A DNA stretch of 9,049 nt from Candidatus Helarchaeota archaeon (GTDB lineage: Archaea > Asgardarchaeota > Lokiarchaeia > Helarchaeales > HEL-GB-A). Shown piece by piece: positions 6,890-9,049 of the stretch; positions within the stretch are counted from its first letter, which is position 1, and each line of letters starts with the position of its first letter. Below the pieces are notes generated by a model. That model made no database searches. It saw only the letters and a program-made list of their open reading frames with translations, and was not told where the DNA came from. Both the position numbers and the translations under genes were made by a program. Location: the NCBI GenBank assembly GCA_016840125.1, contig JAEOSY010000294.1, forward strand, positions 1-9,049, written 5' to 3'.

Positions 6890-6975
6890 GGTGAAAGGTG
6901 TCATCCACACTGTTTTTTTAACCCCAACCCCCTCCTCCCTACATTTCCTTTTTATTGTGGATGATACCCACCAAT
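6890..6975 (+). repeat. Inverted repeat with bulge-helix-bulge geometry
   Basis: GGTGTCATCCACA (6897-6909) pairs with TGTGGATGATACC (6956-6968) over 13 positions, one of them G-T. Outside it, GGTG (6890-6893) pairs with CACC (6969-6972). A 3-base bulge AAA (6894-6896) sits on the 5' strand and a 3-base bulge AAT (6973-6975) on the 3' strand, followed by only two outer pairs. The bulges are placed as in a BHB splice site on the + strand RNA only; the - strand has the wrong handedness. The 46-base spacer is pyrimidine-rich. Function unknown. Confidence 0.6.
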
Positions 6976-7043
6976 TCCATCCAAAACGGCGGTTAGTAGA
7001 GAGAGAGGAGAAATTCCCCCTTAAATTAAACATATCACATGTT

Positions 7044-7055
7044 AACTTCGAAGTT
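7044..7055. repeat. 12-base perfect palindrome
   Basis: AACTTCGAAGTT is a perfect palindrome in the tldD-16S gap. It could be a protein-binding site or a short UUCG-type hairpin in RNA, but nothing nearby decides between these, and chance is possible. Confidence 0.35.
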
Positions 7056-7211
7056 TTCCCCCAGTATTCTTTTCGTGGTGAGCATGTCTGCTTTCTTCCC
7101 TCAAAGCCCTTTATGCGACAAATATTTCAGATGCTTTTATTTAAATTCTACACAAGTATGTGTAAAAAACAATTACTCTAAGCTTCCTTTTTTAATTGCT
7201 CCTTACCAACA

Positions 7212-7220
7212 TGTTTAAAA
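7212..7220 (+). promoter_or_regulatory. Weak TATA-like candidate for the 16S transcript
   Basis: TGTTTAAAA lies about 450 bases before the 16S gene and would place a start near 7242, just ahead of the hairpin cluster. It is not a strong match, and TTTATTTAAA at 7137-7146 is an alternative. The true rRNA promoter is undetermined. Confidence 0.2.
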
Positions 7221-7302
7221 GCAAACCTTACTATTACTTAGATTACTGAAAGGTTGAATGCATCAGATCCGTTCCGATGTACTTTCAGAAACCATTGAAT
7301 AT

Positions 7303-7354
7303 CCAACTCAGATCTTTGAGTTGGTGCAGCTCCAGAGTTTGCGCCACTTTGGAG
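7303..7354 (+). repeat. Two adjacent strong hairpins in the 16S leader
   Basis: The first is CCAACTCA (7303-7310) with TGAGTTGG (7317-7324), eight perfect pairs and a GATCTT loop. The second is CTCCAGAGT (7330-7338) with ACTTTGGAG (7346-7354), nine pairs including one G-T, with a TTGCGCC loop. Such back-to-back stems suggest a structured RNA: either a small RNA gene or part of the pre-16S leader. Neither has BHB geometry. No T-run follows directly, so a terminator is unlikely. Confidence 0.5.
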
Positions 7355-7386
7355 TGAAGAGCACAGTGGACCTTGCCATTTATCTT

Positions 7387-7433
7387 TAGTTGCCTTCGCA
7401 ATAACTTCTTTCTAATTGGTATTGCAACAACTA
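7387..7433 (+). repeat. Imperfect hairpin in the 16S leader
   Basis: TAGTTG (7387-7392) pairs with CAACTA (7428-7433), and GCAATA (7398-7403) with TATTGC (7420-7425), separated by an internal loop of five and two bases. The apical loop is 16 bases. It continues the structured zone at 7303-7354. Confidence 0.35.
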
Positions 7434-7542
7434 CCAACTAAAAATTGATGCGTTATGGTTCACGATGAGTGCTACGCATACGCTTAATAACGTAGTCGCT
7501 ATACCGATTGACCCCTTTTTTATTATTTCCTTTAATCCCTTT

Positions 7543-7597
7543 TCATCCACATGGAATTACGGCGTCGACCTGGATTCTGGATTTTTCCATGACATGA
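7543..7597 (+). repeat. Long hairpin about 70 bases before the 16S gene
   Basis: CATGGAA (7550-7556) pairs with TTCCATG (7585-7591), and TCAT (7543-7546) with ATGA (7594-7597), across an internal loop of three and two bases. The loop includes the palindrome GTCGAC. Its place just ahead of the mature 16S end suggests a leader-processing structure, but the asymmetric internal loop does not fit a standard BHB. Confidence 0.35.
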
Positions 7598-8011
7598 TAG
7601 GTTGTCTTCCTTCCATCGGACTGAAATAGGGGGCCAATTCTAATTCCTTCGACCGATTCCAAAAATATAACTGGTTGATCCTGCCAGACCGGATTGCTAT
7701 CGGGATGGGACTAAGCCATGCAAGTCTAAATGGTACGGCATGCCTGTACCATTGGCGAATCGCTCAGTAACACGTAGTTAATCTACCCTATGGTGGGGCA
7801 TACCCACGGGAAACTGTGGTTAATTCCCCGTAGGCCACGCGGACTGGAATGTTGCGTGACCCAAAGACGTGTGAGGCTATGCAAGCACGCTCGCCATAGG
7901 ATGAGACTGCGGCGGATTATGGTTGTTGGTGGGGTAACGGCCCACCAAGCCTTTGATCCGTACGGGCCGTGAGAGCGGGAGCCCGGAGATGGGAACTGAG
8001 ACACTGTCCCA

Positions 8012-8042
<31 letters not shown>

Positions 8043-8394
8043 CCGCAATGCACGCAAGTGTGACGGGGCCATCCCGAGTGCCTTCGGGCTTTTCTACAGT
8101 GTAAGAAGCTGTAGGAATAAGGGGAGGGCAAGGCTGGTGCCAGCCGCCGCGGTAAAACCAGCTCCTCAAGTGATTCGGACTTTTACTGGGCCTAAAGCGT
8201 CCGTAGCCGGGCCTGCAAGTCTTCGGTCAAATCCGGCAGCTTAACTGTCGGCCCGCTGGAGATACTACAGGTCTAGGAGGCGGAAGAGGTAGAGGGTACT
8301 CCTTGGGTAGGGGTGAAATCCGATAATCCAAGGGGGACCACCAGTGGCGAAGGCGCTCTACTGGGACGCGCTCGACGGTGAGGGACGAAAGCCA

Positions 8395-8430
<36 letters not shown>

Positions 8431-8504
8431 TGCTGTAAACGATGCGAGCTAGGTGTTGGCCCAGCCACGAGCTGGGTCAGTGCCGAAGGGAAGCCGATAA
8501 GCTC

Positions 8505-8604
<100 letters not shown>

Positions 8605-8821
8605 AAGCCTGCGGTTTAATTGGACTCAACGCCGGAAAGCTTACCAGGGGCGACGACAGGATGAAGGTCAGGCTGATGACCTTACCAGACAAGTCGAGAG
8701 GAGGTGCATGGCCGTCGTCAGTTCGTGCCGTGAGGTGTCCTGTTAAGTCAGGCAACGAACGAAACCCACGCCCACAGTTGCGAGCAGATTTCTTCGGAGA
8801 TGCTGGGCACTCTGTGGGGAC

Positions 8822-8865
8822 AGTGTGATGGACCGTGTTTTCTACTGTGCGCCACACACCCCCAA
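8822..8865 (+). other. 44-nt BHB intron in 16S rRNA after about E. coli position 1158
   Basis: Central helix GGGG (8816-8819) with CCCC (8860-8863), four perfect pairs. Bulges are ACA (8820-8822) and AAT (8864-8866). The inner helix is GTGTG-A-TGG (8823-8831, one bulged A) with CCACACAC (8852-8859). Cutting after the second bulge base joins GGGGAC to TGCCAGCGATAAG, matching the conserved GGAGACTGCCAGTGATAA pattern. The outer helix is weak, as in relaxed BHB motifs. Confidence 0.85.
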
Positions 8866-8912
8866 TGCCAGCGATAAGTTGGATGAAGGTGTGGGCCACG
8901 GCAGGTCAGTAT

Positions 8913-8945
8913 GGAGTGCGCAGTCGCGCACTGGCATTCGCTGAA
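8913..8945 (+). other. 33-nt BHB intron in 16S rRNA after E. coli position 1205
   Basis: Central helix CAGT (8907-8910) with GCTG (8940-8943), four pairs including one G-T. Bulges are ATG (8911-8913) and AAG (8944-8946). The inner hairpin is GAGTGC (8914-8919), bulged G, CAGT (8921-8924), loop CGCGC, ACTG (8930-8933), GCATTC (8934-8939), ten pairs. Cutting after the second bulge base joins GGTCAGTAT to GCCCCGAATCC, the normal archaeal sequence. Position 1205 is a known archaeal intron site. Confidence 0.88.
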
Positions 8946-9049
8946 GCCCCGAATCCCCTGGGCCACACGCGGGCTGCAATGGTGAGGACAATGGGTTGCT
9001 ACACCGAGAGGTGACGCTAATCCCGAAACCTCATCGTAGTTAGGATTGA

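Larger units (their letters stand above)
6730..7667. other. 938-base region without a credible protein gene (tldD promoter and 16S leader)
   Basis: This stretch lies between the start of tldD and the 16S gene. It contains the tldD promoter and operator-like palindrome (6781-6809), a BHB-shaped inverted repeat (6890-6975), a 12-base palindrome AACTTCGAAGTT (7044-7055), a run of hairpins (7303-7433) and a long leader hairpin (7543-7597). Frames of 96 and 76 residues exist around 6803-7181 but have no recognisable domain and run through the inverted repeat. The part nearest the 16S gene should include the 5' half of the pre-rRNA processing stem, whose partner lies beyond the window. Confidence 0.7.

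Noticed and set aside
6803..7033. Open frame of 76 codons on the - strand
   Set aside because: It overlaps the same inverted repeat and the TATA-like site, and its composition looks random.
6891..7181. Open frame of 96 codons on the + strand with a GTG start
   Set aside because: No recognisable domain, poor start context, and it runs through the inverted repeat at 6890-6975; better explained as non-coding.
7303..7354. Leader hairpins as BHB splice or processing sites
   Set aside because: The bases flanking the stems do not form a 4-pair helix bounded by two 3-base bulges.

Overview
The window is archaeal chromosomal DNA: AT-rich protein genes beside a GC-rich 16S rRNA gene. The evidence is an archaeal-type 20S proteasome beta subunit, the archaeal KH/metallo-beta-lactamase/beta-CASP ribonuclease aCPSF1 (FttA), an LSm protein, the archaeal/eukaryotic ribosomal protein L37e, and RNA genes interrupted by bulge-helix-bulge (BHB) introns. 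The 16S gene opens with a eukaryote-like ACTGGTTGATCCTGCCAG. An Asgard-type archaeon would fit, but phylum cannot be settled without a tree.

Layout. Bases 3-272 are the C-terminal end of the proteasome beta gene. It is followed on the + strand by aCPSF1 (353-2266), a PUA-domain RNA-binding protein (about 2300-2806), an LSm/Sm-like protein (2947-3213) and L37e (3258-3443). These form an RNA-processing, translation and proteolysis cluster. Next comes a tRNA array: Ala(GGC), His(GTG), a decayed Leu(TAA)-like remnant, and Leu(TAG). The last has its T-loop split by a 28-nt intron. U-rich tracts on both strands separate this array from a convergent - strand operon, tldD-tldE (6729 down to 3992, ATGA overlap), which encodes the TldD/TldE metalloprotease. 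The 938-base stretch 6730-7667 has no credible protein gene. It holds the tldD promoter region, a palindrome, several RNA-like hairpins and one BHB-shaped inverted repeat. A 16S rRNA gene starts near 7668 and is cut off by the window end.

Main discovery. Reading the 16S gene against universally conserved sequence shows three tiny insertions of 32, 44 and 33 nt, after E. coli positions 908, about 1158 and 1205. Each can fold into a BHB motif with two 3-nt bulges four positions apart. Cutting after the second base of each bulge restores the conserved rRNA sequence exactly. The tRNA-Leu(TAG) T-loop insertion follows the same rule. This makes four minimal introns of 28-44 nt, none able to encode a homing endonuclease, plus a fifth BHB-shaped element (6890-6975) of unknown role upstream of the 16S gene. 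RNA processing is therefore a theme of the window: the introns would need the tRNA splicing endonuclease, which is not encoded here, while aCPSF1, the PUA protein and LSm act on other RNA steps.
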